Positions 1 through 5,711 of a DNA stretch of 6,728 nt are shown piece after piece. The stretch comes from Candidatus Fermentithermobacillaceae bacterium (GTDB taxonomy: Bacteria; Bacillota; Sulfobacillia; Fermentithermobacillales; Fermentithermobacillaceae): NCBI GenBank assembly GCA_012842105.1, contig DUTL01000201.1, positions 1 to 6,728 on the forward strand, given 5' to 3'. Position numbers and translations under genes: made by a program. The stretch's first letter is position 1; each line of letters opens with the position of its first letter. Under the pieces are notes generated by a model. That model was not told the DNA's origin. It saw nothing but the letters and a program-made list of their open reading frames with translations, and did not search any database.

Positions 1-298
1 GGGCTGGTGACTGGCTCGGCTGTGGAGCCATTCCGGCAGGTTTAGGGGCTTACAGGCAGGCAAGCGGCTCGCCTACAGAGCCACTCCTGCGGATTTCAGG
101 GCTTGCGGGCTGCTGACTGGCTCGGCTGTGAAGCCATTCCGATAGGTTTAGGGGCTTACAGGCAGGCAAGTGGCTCGGCTGTGGAGCCATTCCGGCGGAT
201 TTCAGGGCTTGCGGGCTGCTGACTGGCTCGGCTGTGGAGCCATTCCGGCAGGGTTAGGGGCTTACAGGCAGGCAAGCGGCTCGGCTACAGAGCCACTC
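1..298. repeat. 53-bp tandem repeat array in a 106-bp higher-order unit, each monomer with a hairpin
   Basis: Near-identical 106-bp units start at 1, 107 and 213. The third degenerates after about 298, and the array is cut by the left window edge. Each unit is two diverged 53-bp monomers. The word GGCTC occurs at 13, 66, 119, 172, 225 and 278, exactly 53 bp apart. Each is followed after 7 nt by its inverted copy GAGCC (25, 78, 184, 237, 290), except AAGCC at 131. Every monomer can therefore fold a 5-bp stem, with loop GGCTGTG in the first monomer of a unit and usually GGCTACA in the second; the monomer at 172 has the GGCTGTG type. The stretches between hairpins alternate between two related forms, one with TTTAGGGGCTTACAGGC and one with TTTCAGGGCTTGCGGGC. 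No ORF crosses the array, and 53 is not a multiple of 3, so it is probably non-coding. It lies 3' of the tup genes. Its function is unknown. Confidence 0.93.
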
Positions 299-406
299 TG
301 ACAGATTTGCCGTCACAGCCGCCAACTGCGAGTTGCATGTGAGTACACGACAGGCGTATGGACCCGTAAGTGTAAGGGTTGCAAATAGGGAGAAGGGAGA
401 AGGTGG
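299..406. other. Non-coding spacer between repeat array and tupC
   Basis: This stretch shows no credible coding region. It begins where the third 106-bp unit loses similarity. It contains one small inverted repeat (CAACT at 323-327, AGTTG at 331-335) and a purine-rich segment at about 386-403, which reads as a C/U-rich tail on the minus-strand transcript leaving tupC. No promoter or RNA gene is recognisable. Confidence 0.5.
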
Positions 407-423
407 CCTGGCCCCTGGCCAGG
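407..423 (-). terminator. Candidate hairpin terminator after tupC
   Basis: A perfect inverted repeat, CCTGGCC-AGG-GGCCAGG when read on the minus strand, starts 4 nt after the tupC stop codon. It gives a 7-bp GC-rich stem with a 3-nt loop. The following transcript is C/U-rich (CCACCTTCTCCC) and has no true U-run, so it may be a weak intrinsic terminator or an mRNA 3'-end stabiliser. Its position at the end of the operon supports a 3'-end role; the missing U-run argues against a classic terminator. Confidence 0.4.
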
Positions 424-427
424 TTTC

Positions 428-1174
428 TCACGTTACCCGTTGAGTTAAGCTCTGCCAAACGGGGTGGTTTCGGATTTCCTCAGGTTTTCCTTCACATTGC
501 ACCTGGCCGCCGGCTAGAACCACTACCCTTGAGGCAAGTGCCTGGACCTCGGCAAAATCATGGGTTACAAGCACTGTAGTGGTTTGCTGCTCTCTCAGGA
601 TTTCCCTAAACTGAGCCACAAGGTCTTGGCGGGTAATCACGTCAACTGAGGCGAACGGTTCGTCGAGAAACAAGACTTCCGGTTCAAGTACGAAAGCCCG
701 GGCCAGCGCGGCCCTTTGGGCTTCTCCTCCCGACAATGTATCAACAAGCTGGCCGGCCAATTGGGTTAAGCCAAAACGAGTGAGCCACGTATCTACCCGG
801 CCATCATCACTGCTAATTTTTCTGAGGGAAAGCCCCAACTTTACGTTGTCCCTGACTGTTCCGTCCAAAAGCAAAGGTTCCTGGAAGACCACAGCCATGC
901 GGCGCCGGATGCTCAGGGCGTTTTGCCGTGTAACTTTTTCACCTTTGAATAGAACATCCCCGCGCTGGGGGGTATCCAGGCAAGCCATAACCGAAATCAA
1001 GGTGCTCTTTCCGGCTCCGTTAGGCCCTATTACAGCCAGCACTTCACCTGGATTGACATGTATCTCGGGCACGTTGAGAATCTTTCGGCGTCCTTTGACT
1101 ACTTCGACATTTTGAGCCTTCAATACCGGTAATGCACTTGGTAATGCACTTGATTCCGGCACCACTTGAGTCAC
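428..1174 (-). CDS. tupC: Tungstate ABC transporter ATP-binding protein TupC
   Basis: 248 aa, the cytoplasmic ATPase that powers tungstate import through TupB. Visible motifs are Walker A GPNGAGKST (50-58), Q-loop FQEP (97-100), ABC signature LSGGEAQ (147-153), Walker B VLFLDEP (167-173) and the switch histidine in VTHD (H205). The ABC fold starts near residue 17; the preceding VPESSALPSALP is a variable tail containing a small duplication. The start is GTG, whose GTGA overlaps the tupB TGA stop by 4 nt, with AGAGG 9 nt upstream. This implies translational coupling to the permease. The length is usual for a single-domain ATPase of the molybdate/tungstate/sulfate importer class. The metal assignment comes from the adjacent TupA, since ATPases of this class cannot be told apart by metal from motifs alone. 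Confidence 0.92.
   Translation of the reverse strand: MTQVVPESSALPSALPVLKAQNVEVVKGRRKILNVPEIHVNPGEVLAVIGPNGAGKSTLISVMACLDTPQRGDVLFKGEKVTRQNALSIRRRMAVVFQEPLLLDGTVRDNVKLGLSLRKISSDDGRVDTWLTRFGLTQLAGQLVDTLSGGEAQRAALARAFVLEPEVLFLDEPFASVDVITRQDLVAQFREILREQQTTTVLVTHDFAEVQALASRVVVLAGGQVQCEGKPEEIRNHPVWQSLTQRVT
1128..1151. repeat. Perfect 12-bp tandem duplication inside tupC
   Basis: GGTAATGCACTT occurs twice head to tail (1128-1139 and 1140-1151). It lies in the N-terminal tail of TupC and encodes the repeated Ala-Leu-Pro in SSALPSALP. Because 12 is divisible by 3, the frame is kept. It precedes the conserved ABC domain, so little functional effect is expected. Replication slippage is the likely origin. 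Confidence 0.9.
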
Positions 1175-1869
1175 CCTTTCTGCCTCTTCTGCTGAAATTG
1201 TGTAAGCAGGGCCGTAATTGCGTAACTAAGCGCTATGAGGACAAAGCCCAGGGCAATTGCCACGTCAAAATTACCTTTTCTGATTTCCAGCACAATGGAC
1301 GTTGTGAGCACTCTGGTTTCGTGAAGTATGTTTCCGCCTACAGCCATCGATGCGCCTACTTCTGCAATGACCCTTCCCAGGCCGGCCATAATGGCTCCCA
1401 TGAGCCCGAACCGGCACTCCCTCAGGAGCAGCCACCACATCTGCAGAGGCGATGCGCCCAAAGCCAGAATCTGCAGTTTGAGTTTGGGATTTAGCTGTTG
1501 AACCGCAGCCATGGTAAGCCCTGTTACAATTGGAGTTGCAATAAGCGCTTGGGCGATGATCATTGCAGGCGGAGTGTACATTAGCCTCAGGCCTCCCAAC
1601 GGGCCATTTCTCCAGAGAAACAGGCTGACCCAAAGCCCGGCTACAGTAGGGGGGAGGGCCATTCCTGCGTTGACCAGGGAAATTATCGTTCTTCTTCCCC
1701 TGAAGTTGCTGACTGCAAGGCAAAGGCCTGTTGGAATCCCAATCATTACGCTTATCATGGTGGCGAATCCCGAGACCTTCATAGTAAGATTCACAATTTC
1801 GAGAATCTCCGGGTCGCCCTGCAATATAAGGCGTACTGCCTGTTTCAGCCCTTCCCAGATAAACTTCAC
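1171..1869 (-). CDS. tupB: Tungstate ABC transporter permease TupB
   Basis: 232 aa inner-membrane permease of the TupABC tungstate importer. Hydrophobic segments occur at about 26-53, 62-87, 100-122, 157-178 and 203-225. The cytoplasmic coupling-loop (EAA-like) stretch is at 136-154 (ALGASPLQMWWLLLRECRF), followed by RVIAEVGAS and VGGNI, which resemble TupB and related molybdate/sulfate permeases. The start is GTG, with GAGGAGAGG ending 5 nt upstream. The next downstream gene, tupC, begins within its stop codon (GTGA overlap). It lies 243 nt downstream of tupA, an unusually wide gap for a transporter operon, although both are on the same strand. Its length fits the family. It could be named a generic oxyanion permease, but the TupA neighbour supports tungstate. 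Confidence 0.92.
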   Translation of the reverse strand: MKFIWEGLKQAVRLILQGDPEILEIVNLTMKVSGFATMISVMIGIPTGLCLAVSNFRGRRTIISLVNAGMALPPTVAGLWVSLFLWRNGPLGGLRLMYTPPAMIIAQALIATPIVTGLTMAAVQQLNPKLKLQILALGASPLQMWWLLLRECRFGLMGAIMAGLGRVIAEVGASMAVGGNILHETRVLTTSIVLEIRKGNFDVAIALGFVLIALSYAITALLTQFQQKRQKG

Positions 1870-2112
1870 CGAATCCTCTCCTCAATCAGTTGCTTCATCC
1901 GGTTTCATCGAGTTTCAACCGGTATTCAGTTTTGATACCAGGCACTCCAGCGTCCTACGGATTCATCACTGCCGGTGACCCGGTATTGCTCTATGGTGGC
2001 TGGCAGTGCCCGGTAACGGCGTGCCCCTGGCCTGAATCCATCCTCAGATGGCGTTAGTCTTGCCGGCAACTTTCCCTCGCTTGAGGCTGGCCAGGCCGGG
2101 GCTTTTTCTCAC
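1870..2112. other. tupA-tupB intergenic region with inverted repeat
   Basis: 243 nt between two genes that normally work in fixed proportion. It has no credible ORF on either strand. CACTGCC at 1967-1973 and GGCAGTG at 2002-2008 form a 7-bp inverted repeat with a 28-nt loop. TTGCCGGCAA at 2060-2069 is a perfect 10-bp palindrome. CCGGT occurs at 1899, 1919, 1972, 1980 and 2010. The tupB ribosome binding site (complement of 1875-1883) sits at its left end. No clear promoter or U-tract terminator was found. It could hold an internal promoter, an attenuator or an mRNA processing site. Confidence 0.5.
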
Positions 2113-2958
2113 TTACTTAGGTTCGGGTTTTCCGGCATCGGGAACAAACAGCGGCTCGCCGAACTTGTCGACGCCAAATTCGGCAATCACGTCTTGGGCT
2201 TCCTTGGATACCATGAACTCCACAAAAGCTTTGCCGCCTTCATCATTGACCTTTTCAAATTTCTCAGGGTTTACCTGCATTACGTGGTAAATGTTGAGAA
2301 GGATTGGGTCTTTCTCAACCAGGACCTCGAGCTCCAGGGTGTCCTTGCGTGCAAGGTATGTACCGCGGTCTGTGAATACATATGCAGCTTTCTCCGAGGC
2401 AATGTTGAGAGTGTCGCCCATTCCTGCGCCTGCTTCCACGTACCAATCGCCTTCAGGCTCAATTTCCGCTGCTTTCCAAACTTCCTTTTCCTTCTTGTGA
2501 GTGCCTGAATCGTCGCCTCTTGAAACGAAAGTGGACTTGGTTTCTGCTATCATACTGTAGGCTTTTGCTGCTGATTCTTCGCCCTTAATTCCGGCAGGGT
2601 CGTTAGCAGGGCCACATATGACAAAGTCATTGTGCATGACAAGTTGCCTGTTTACGGCGTGGCCGCTTTCCACGATTTCTTCTTCAGACGCAGGGGCGTG
2701 AGTCAGGAGCACATCAGCTTCGCCTTCCTTGCCCATGGCCAGGGCCGCGCCGGTGCCTACTGCTACCGTTTTGACCTTATACCCTGTGTTCTTCTCGAAA
2801 ATGGGAATCAATACATCAAGCAAGCCGCTATCCTGCGTACTTGTAGTTGTGGCCAATATGACTTCCTTGGTTTCCTTCGGCTTACAAGCTACCATTGTTA
2901 CTGCGAGCATTGCCACCAATGCCATCACAGAAACTAATCTAAACATCCTCGATTTCAT
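2113..2958 (-). CDS. tupA: Tungstate-binding lipoprotein TupA
   Basis: 281 aa extracytoplasmic binding protein that captures tungstate and delivers it to TupB. Residues 1-24 form a lipoprotein signal (positively charged MKSRMFR, hydrophobic core, lipobox MVAC with Cys25 as the lipidation site). The mature part shows TupA-family motifs: TTTST at 37-41 followed by QDSGLLDVL, VGTGAALAMG at 67-76, ADVLLTHAP at 81-89, SRGDDSGTH at 146-154 and TDRGTY at 196-201. In characterised TupA proteins the TTTS and (S)RGD(D)SGT segments lie at the oxyanion site; that placement is family knowledge, not shown here. The start is ATG with a strong GAGGAGG (complement of 2968-2974) 9 nt upstream. It follows mog after a 258-nt leader containing a hairpin, so it may have its own promoter. 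Molybdate-binding ModA is less likely because the TTTST signature is Tup-type. Confidence 0.95.
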   Translation of the reverse strand: MKSRMFRLVSVMALVAMLAVTMVACKPKETKEVILATTTSTQDSGLLDVLIPIFEKNTGYKVKTVAVGTGAALAMGKEGEADVLLTHAPASEEEIVESGHAVNRQLVMHNDFVICGPANDPAGIKGEESAAKAYSMIAETKSTFVSRGDDSGTHKKEKEVWKAAEIEPEGDWYVEAGAGMGDTLNIASEKAAYVFTDRGTYLARKDTLELEVLVEKDPILLNIYHVMQVNPEKFEKVNDEGGKAFVEFMVSKEAQDVIAEFGVDKFGEPLFVPDAGKPEPK

Positions 2959-2967
2959 CTATTGGAA

Positions 2968-2974
2968 CCTCCTC
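2968..2974 (-). promoter_or_regulatory. Strong ribosome binding site of tupA
   Basis: The minus strand reads GAGGAGG, 9 nt before the tupA ATG. This near-perfect anti-16S match fixes the tupA start and suggests high translation, as expected for a binding protein made in excess over its permease. Confidence 0.85.
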
Positions 2975-2999
2975 AAATCTCAAATGGAAACTCAAGTTT

Positions 3000-3027
3000 T
3001 TGGGAGCAATCACGGCAAGCTCCCCAA
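3000..3027 (-). promoter_or_regulatory. Hairpin in the tupA 5' leader
   Basis: On the minus strand TTGGGGAGC, an 11-nt loop, then GCTCCCAA forms an 8-bp stem with one bulged G. It ends about 41 nt before the tupA ATG and is followed by AAAAC rather than a U-run, so it is not an intrinsic terminator for tupA. It could be an operator, a leader RNA structure or a 5' mRNA stabiliser. No known riboswitch consensus was recognised. Confidence 0.45.
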
Positions 3028-3142
3028 CATACCGGTTTCCTCGTAAGCTGTGCATTCGTGCTACAGCCGTACTTTACAACTCCGGTTTTCCGTATGACGT
3101 TCAGAGGGAATTGCAGTAACGGCTCGATACCGGTTGATAAAC

Positions 3143-3155
3143 CTGCAAATTGCAG
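3143..3155. promoter_or_regulatory. 13-bp palindrome CTGCAAATTGCAG upstream of tupA
   Basis: CTGCAA and TTGCAG are perfect inverted half-sites around one central base, in the mog-tupA gap. Additional TTGCAG half-sites occur at 3111-3116 and 3210-3215. The position suits an operator for tupABC expression, but it does not resemble the known ModE consensus and no regulator gene is in the window. Confidence 0.35.
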
Positions 3156-3216
3156 ATGCCGTTGCCTCAAACCGGCCGGCCAGCCGTTTCATAACACCCC
3201 CAACGGTTTTTGCAGA

Positions 3217-3828
3217 TCAACTCCGGTTCAATTGCTCATGCGGGCTTCCGCATTCTGAGGCAATCCCTCTCAGGATATCAATCCCGTGGGGAAGAGCAGG
3301 GAGGATGATCTGCAAGTTTTCTCTCACCCCCTTTGGGCTTCCCGGAAGGTTGACTATGAGAGTGTTGCCTCTAATCCCTGATACCGCCCGCGACAGCATC
3401 GCCTTGGGGGTATACTTAAGCCCCTCGATCCTCATAGTTTCAGTCAATCCGGGTACCTGGCGGTCAATAACATCCAGTGTGGCTTCAGGAGTAACGTCTC
3501 TGGGGCCAAACCCTGTGCCACCTGTGGTAATAATCAAGTCAACTGCAAGTTCGTCGCAGAGCCTTGTGAGTTCAGCCGAAATTACATCGCGTTCATCAGG
3601 GACCAGTGAGTAAGACACTATTTCACCCAGGGGAACTTCTATTTCAGTGATAAGTTCTTTTATGGCCAGGGCGCTTTTGTCCTCCCGCTCGCCTCTGGAA
3701 CCTTTATCGCTGACTGTGACAATGGCGATCCGGGCGGCATTGCCGGCCTCGACAGGGTCAGGGCCTCCTCTGGAAACCTGGCCACTCACGCCGGGTTTGA
3801 CAGGCTTGTCATGCGAATTAATGGTCAC
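3217..3828 (-). CDS. mog: Molybdopterin adenylyltransferase, MogA/MoaB family
   Basis: 203 aa cytoplasmic enzyme expected to transfer AMP from ATP to molybdopterin, giving the adenylylated form that MoeA uses for metal insertion. The family core begins at about residue 33 with RIAIVTVSDKGSRGE. It shows the hallmark TTGGTGFGPRDVTPEA at 101-116 (pterin-binding loop and acidic residues) and LPGSPKGVRE at 161-170. About 32 residues precede the core, a hydrophilic Gly/Pro-rich extension longer than in typical MogA. The start is GTG, overlapping the moaC stop as GTGA, with GAAGGTG 8 nt upstream. No better internal start is visible, so translation is probably coupled to moaC. MoaB and MogA share this fold and motifs and cannot be separated by eye. 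The adjacent moeA and moaA support a role in cofactor synthesis. Confidence 0.9.
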   Translation of the reverse strand: MTINSHDKPVKPGVSGQVSRGGPDPVEAGNAARIAIVTVSDKGSRGEREDKSALAIKELITEIEVPLGEIVSYSLVPDERDVISAELTRLCDELAVDLIITTGGTGFGPRDVTPEATLDVIDRQVPGLTETMRIEGLKYTPKAMLSRAVSGIRGNTLIVNLPGSPKGVRENLQIILPALPHGIDILRGIASECGSPHEQLNRS

Positions 3829-4451
3829 AGTTCTTCACCTTCCCTGACGTATGTTCCCGATTTTCCTCCGGTTTTTGCAACCAGCCTGACATCAGTTATC
3901 TCCATTGATTTGTCTACTGCTTTACACATGTCATATATAGCTAATCCAGCCACAGAGACTGCCGTAAGGGCCTCCATCTCAGCGCCTGTCTTGGCTGTAA
4001 CGCTCACTGTAGCCTGGATGTCAACACACGAACACTCAGTATCCGGCGTAACGGTAACATCCACGCCTGACAGGCTTAGAATATGGCACAACGGGATGAG
4101 TTCCCAGGTTTTTTTGGCTGCCATGATTGCTGCCACCTGGGCGGTTGCCAGGACGTCTCCTTTAGGCATCTTGCCGGCAGTGATCAACTCCAATGTTTCA
4201 GGCTGCATTTTCACACGCCCCCGGGCTACGGCTTGTCGTGAAGTGGGCTGCTTAGCGCCTACATCCACCATATGAACCCCGCCTTCTGGCTTGAGGTGGG
4301 TAAGGGGATGAGAGCCCAAGCCCTGGTTCCCGGGTGGACTCAATTTGCCGGCGCAGGCCTCGTCTCCTGCTTCAGCCCGGGGTATTCTGCTGCAGCCACC
4401 GGTTCCGTGGCCATGGCAACTTGCTGAAAGTGTCATCCTGTGTGTCATCAT
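3825..4451 (-). CDS. moaC: Cyclic pyranopterin monophosphate synthase MoaC with N-terminal extension
   Basis: 208 aa from the chosen ATG. MoaC converts the MoaA product 3',8-cyclo-7,8-dihydro-GTP into cyclic pyranopterin monophosphate in the cytoplasm. The core runs from about residue 50 (PLTHLKPEGGVHMVDVG) to the end. It has KGDVLATA at 97-104 (Lys97, matching catalytic Lys51 of E. coli), PLCH at 120-123, EMEAL at 158-162 and IYDMCKAVDK at 172-181, whose Asp174 and Lys177 match E. coli Asp128 and Lys131. All catalytic positions appear intact. The family is usually about 160 aa. Here about 48 extra residues precede the core, with Cys12, His13, His15, Cys20 and Cys33. The frame also opens further upstream at a GTG (4478) overlapping moaA, but GGAGGG near the moaA stop favours ATG at 4451 (or the next codon, 4448). 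It is coupled to mog by a GTGA overlap. Confidence 0.93.
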   Translation of the reverse strand: MMTHRMTLSASCHGHGTGGCSRIPRAEAGDEACAGKLSPPGNQGLGSHPLTHLKPEGGVHMVDVGAKQPTSRQAVARGRVKMQPETLELITAGKMPKGDVLATAQVAAIMAAKKTWELIPLCHILSLSGVDVTVTPDTECSCVDIQATVSVTAKTGAEMEALTAVSVAGLAIYDMCKAVDKSMEITDVRLVAKTGGKSGTYVREGEEL

Positions 4452-4459
4452 TGCCTGAT

Positions 4460-5590
4460 TTACCCTCCAATCTGGCACATCCGCCTTGTGTGTGCGTGAT
4501 GCTCGCCTAACTTGTGCCCTTGTGGTTTGAGGCTTATTGCCAGGTTAAACGCATGTCTGAGCAATTTGCTTACATCAGGAGCCCCATTGGAGCCCGTTTC
4601 AACACAGTGCTTTGTATTACGGCTTGAGCCGTCAACGTGTGTGGCTGCCACTTCGCCATAGGCTTCTCCGGTGCCGGGCCGGCCCCTATAAAGACCCGGG
4701 TAGCCTTGTCCGAACTCTCGCCGTGATTGTCTCAGTACCGGTATCAGATCTATTTCTACGTCGTCCGCCAGGCATGGCCTGATTTTGCCGTCTGCAGTCA
4801 GGCGCAGCCTGTTGCACCGGTTACAGAACGGGTGGGATATGGCGCCGATGAAACCAATGGTTCCCAGTGCATTGGCCAGTTTGAATGTTCTTGCAGGCCC
4901 TGCGCTTTTCACGCCGCCTTGTGACGGCAGGCCGGGCACTGGCTCAAGGCGCCCGAGTTTGGCTGTTTCGTCCATGATTTGATCAATGGGTACGGCTGTG
5001 TCTTGTGACAGGTGTTCCGGGCCAATTGGCATTACCTCAATGAAACGTACATGGAGCGGCCATCTGTATGTGAGGGATGCCATGTCTCTCACTTCGCCGA
5101 AGTTCAGGCTGGTTACCACGGTGTTGATTTTCACCGGGTTTAGGCCTGCGTCCAGGGCGGATTCAATGCCTGAGAGAGCATCTTCCAGCTTGCCCCGTCT
5201 TGTGATTTGAGCAAATTTCTCCCGGTCCAGCGTATCCAGGCTGATGTTTACCCTGTCCAGCCCCGCGTCTTTGAGTGCCTGGCTCACAGGCGCAAGCAGG
5301 ATCCCGTTGGTTGTCATCGAGATATCAGGAAAGCCCAGGTTCTTCAGGCCTTCTACCAAATGGGCAATATTTTTCCGTACAAGAGGTTCTCCGCCTGTGA
5401 TTCTTACGTGGCTGATTCCCAGTTGTTTTGCCACGGCTGCAATCTGCATGATTTCTTCGTATGTGAGAATGCTCTCATGGCCTAAAGGCGGCACTCCTCC
5501 TTCAGGCATGCAATAAACGCAGCGAAGGTTGCACCTGTCGGTGACTGAAATTCTCAGATAGTCAATAGTTCTGTTGCAACAGTCTTTCAT
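4460..5590 (-). CDS. moaA: GTP 3',8-cyclase MoaA (radical SAM) with C-terminal-domain insertion
   Basis: 376 aa. MoaA uses S-adenosylmethionine and two [4Fe-4S] clusters to cyclise GTP, the first step of molybdopterin synthesis. The radical-SAM cluster motif is C20-x3-C24-x2-C27 (RCNLRCVYCMPEGG). ITGGEP is at 64-69 (SAM binding). The second, GTP-side cluster is C256-x2-C259-x13-C273 (FCNRCNRLRLTADGKIRPC). The essential Gly-Gly C-terminus is present (RRMCQIGG). MoaA is usually about 320-340 aa. The excess is mainly one segment, about residues 288-340 between DLIPVLR and KLLRHAFNLAISLKPQGH, where relatives have only about ten residues. The frame stays open through it. I chose ATG 5590 because GAGGAGAG lies 8 nt upstream and the protein then begins just before the conserved DYLRISVTDRC. 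The longer frame to 5788 overlaps moeA and has no such support. Whether the insert still allows activity is uncertain. Confidence 0.92.
   Translation of the reverse strand: MKDCCNRTIDYLRISVTDRCNLRCVYCMPEGGVPPLGHESILTYEEIMQIAAVAKQLGISHVRITGGEPLVRKNIAHLVEGLKNLGFPDISMTTNGILLAPVSQALKDAGLDRVNISLDTLDREKFAQITRRGKLEDALSGIESALDAGLNPVKINTVVTSLNFGEVRDMASLTYRWPLHVRFIEVMPIGPEHLSQDTAVPIDQIMDETAKLGRLEPVPGLPSQGGVKSAGPARTFKLANALGTIGFIGAISHPFCNRCNRLRLTADGKIRPCLADDVEIDLIPVLRQSRREFGQGYPGLYRGRPGTGEAYGEVAATHVDGSSRNTKHCVETGSNGAPDVSKLLRHAFNLAISLKPQGHKLGEHHAHTRRMCQIGG
4463..4468 (-). promoter_or_regulatory. Ribosome binding site of moaC inside the moaA end
   Basis: The minus strand reads GGAGGG immediately before the TAA stop of moaA, where it encodes its final Gly-Gly. 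It lies 11 nt before the first of two adjacent ATG codons (4451 and 4448). It supports a start there rather than at the GTG of 4478, which would lie upstream of this site. Confidence 0.6.
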
Positions 5591-5711
5591 CCTCGAATCT
5601 CTCCTCGAATACCGCATAATGATTCTGTGCGTATTTAAGAATTGTGTTCGTCTCTGTGTGTTCGCGCACATCAAATAGCGGCCACAAAAGCCACTTCGCA
5701 AAGCCGCCGTT
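5591..5711. other. moeA-moaA intergenic region
   Basis: 121 nt. Just after the moeA stop the minus strand has GCGGC and, 20 nt later, GCCGC, a possible 5-bp stem with no U-run. I see no convincing sigma-70 promoter. The two genes may therefore be co-transcribed, but a promoter for moaA in this gap cannot be excluded. No match to the Moco RNA motif was recognised. Confidence 0.4.
5599..5606 (-). promoter_or_regulatory. Ribosome binding site deciding the moaA start
   Basis: The minus strand reads GAGGAGAG, 8 nt before ATG 5590. It lies within a short direct repeat: TTCGAGG occurs twice, once overlapping this site and once directly before the ATG. It makes the ATG at 5590 much more likely than upstream candidates at 5617 or 5788, of which 5617 shows no purine-rich site. 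Confidence 0.75.

Noticed and set aside
1..298. CRISPR array
   Set aside because: The intervals between the hairpin repeats are not unique: two related spacer forms alternate and are nearly identical between units. No cas gene is seen. This is a tandem repeat.
1271..1885. 204-residue minus-strand ORF overlapping tupB
   Set aside because: It is out of frame with TupB, which has coherent membrane segments and the permease loop; the alternative protein looks like an arbitrary translation.
2078..2112. Intrinsic terminator near GGGGCTTTTT at 2099-2108 (plus strand)
   Set aside because: The T-run is on the plus strand, where no gene is transcribed into it, and the preceding GGCCAGGCC gives only a weak stem.
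2959..3216. ModE operator upstream of tupA
   Set aside because: No TATA-rich inverted repeat of the ModE type is present; the palindrome seen is CTGCAA/TTGCAG.
4560..4740. Frameshift pair explaining the odd MoaA segment
   Set aside because: Translating the two other frames of the minus strand gave no recognisable MoaA sequence and contained stop codons, and both flanks are already in one frame. An insertion fits better.
5591..5711. Moco-type riboswitch upstream of moaA
   Set aside because: The region is only 121 nt and I could not match the conserved pairing pattern or sequence blocks of the Moco RNA motif. A covariance-model search would decide.
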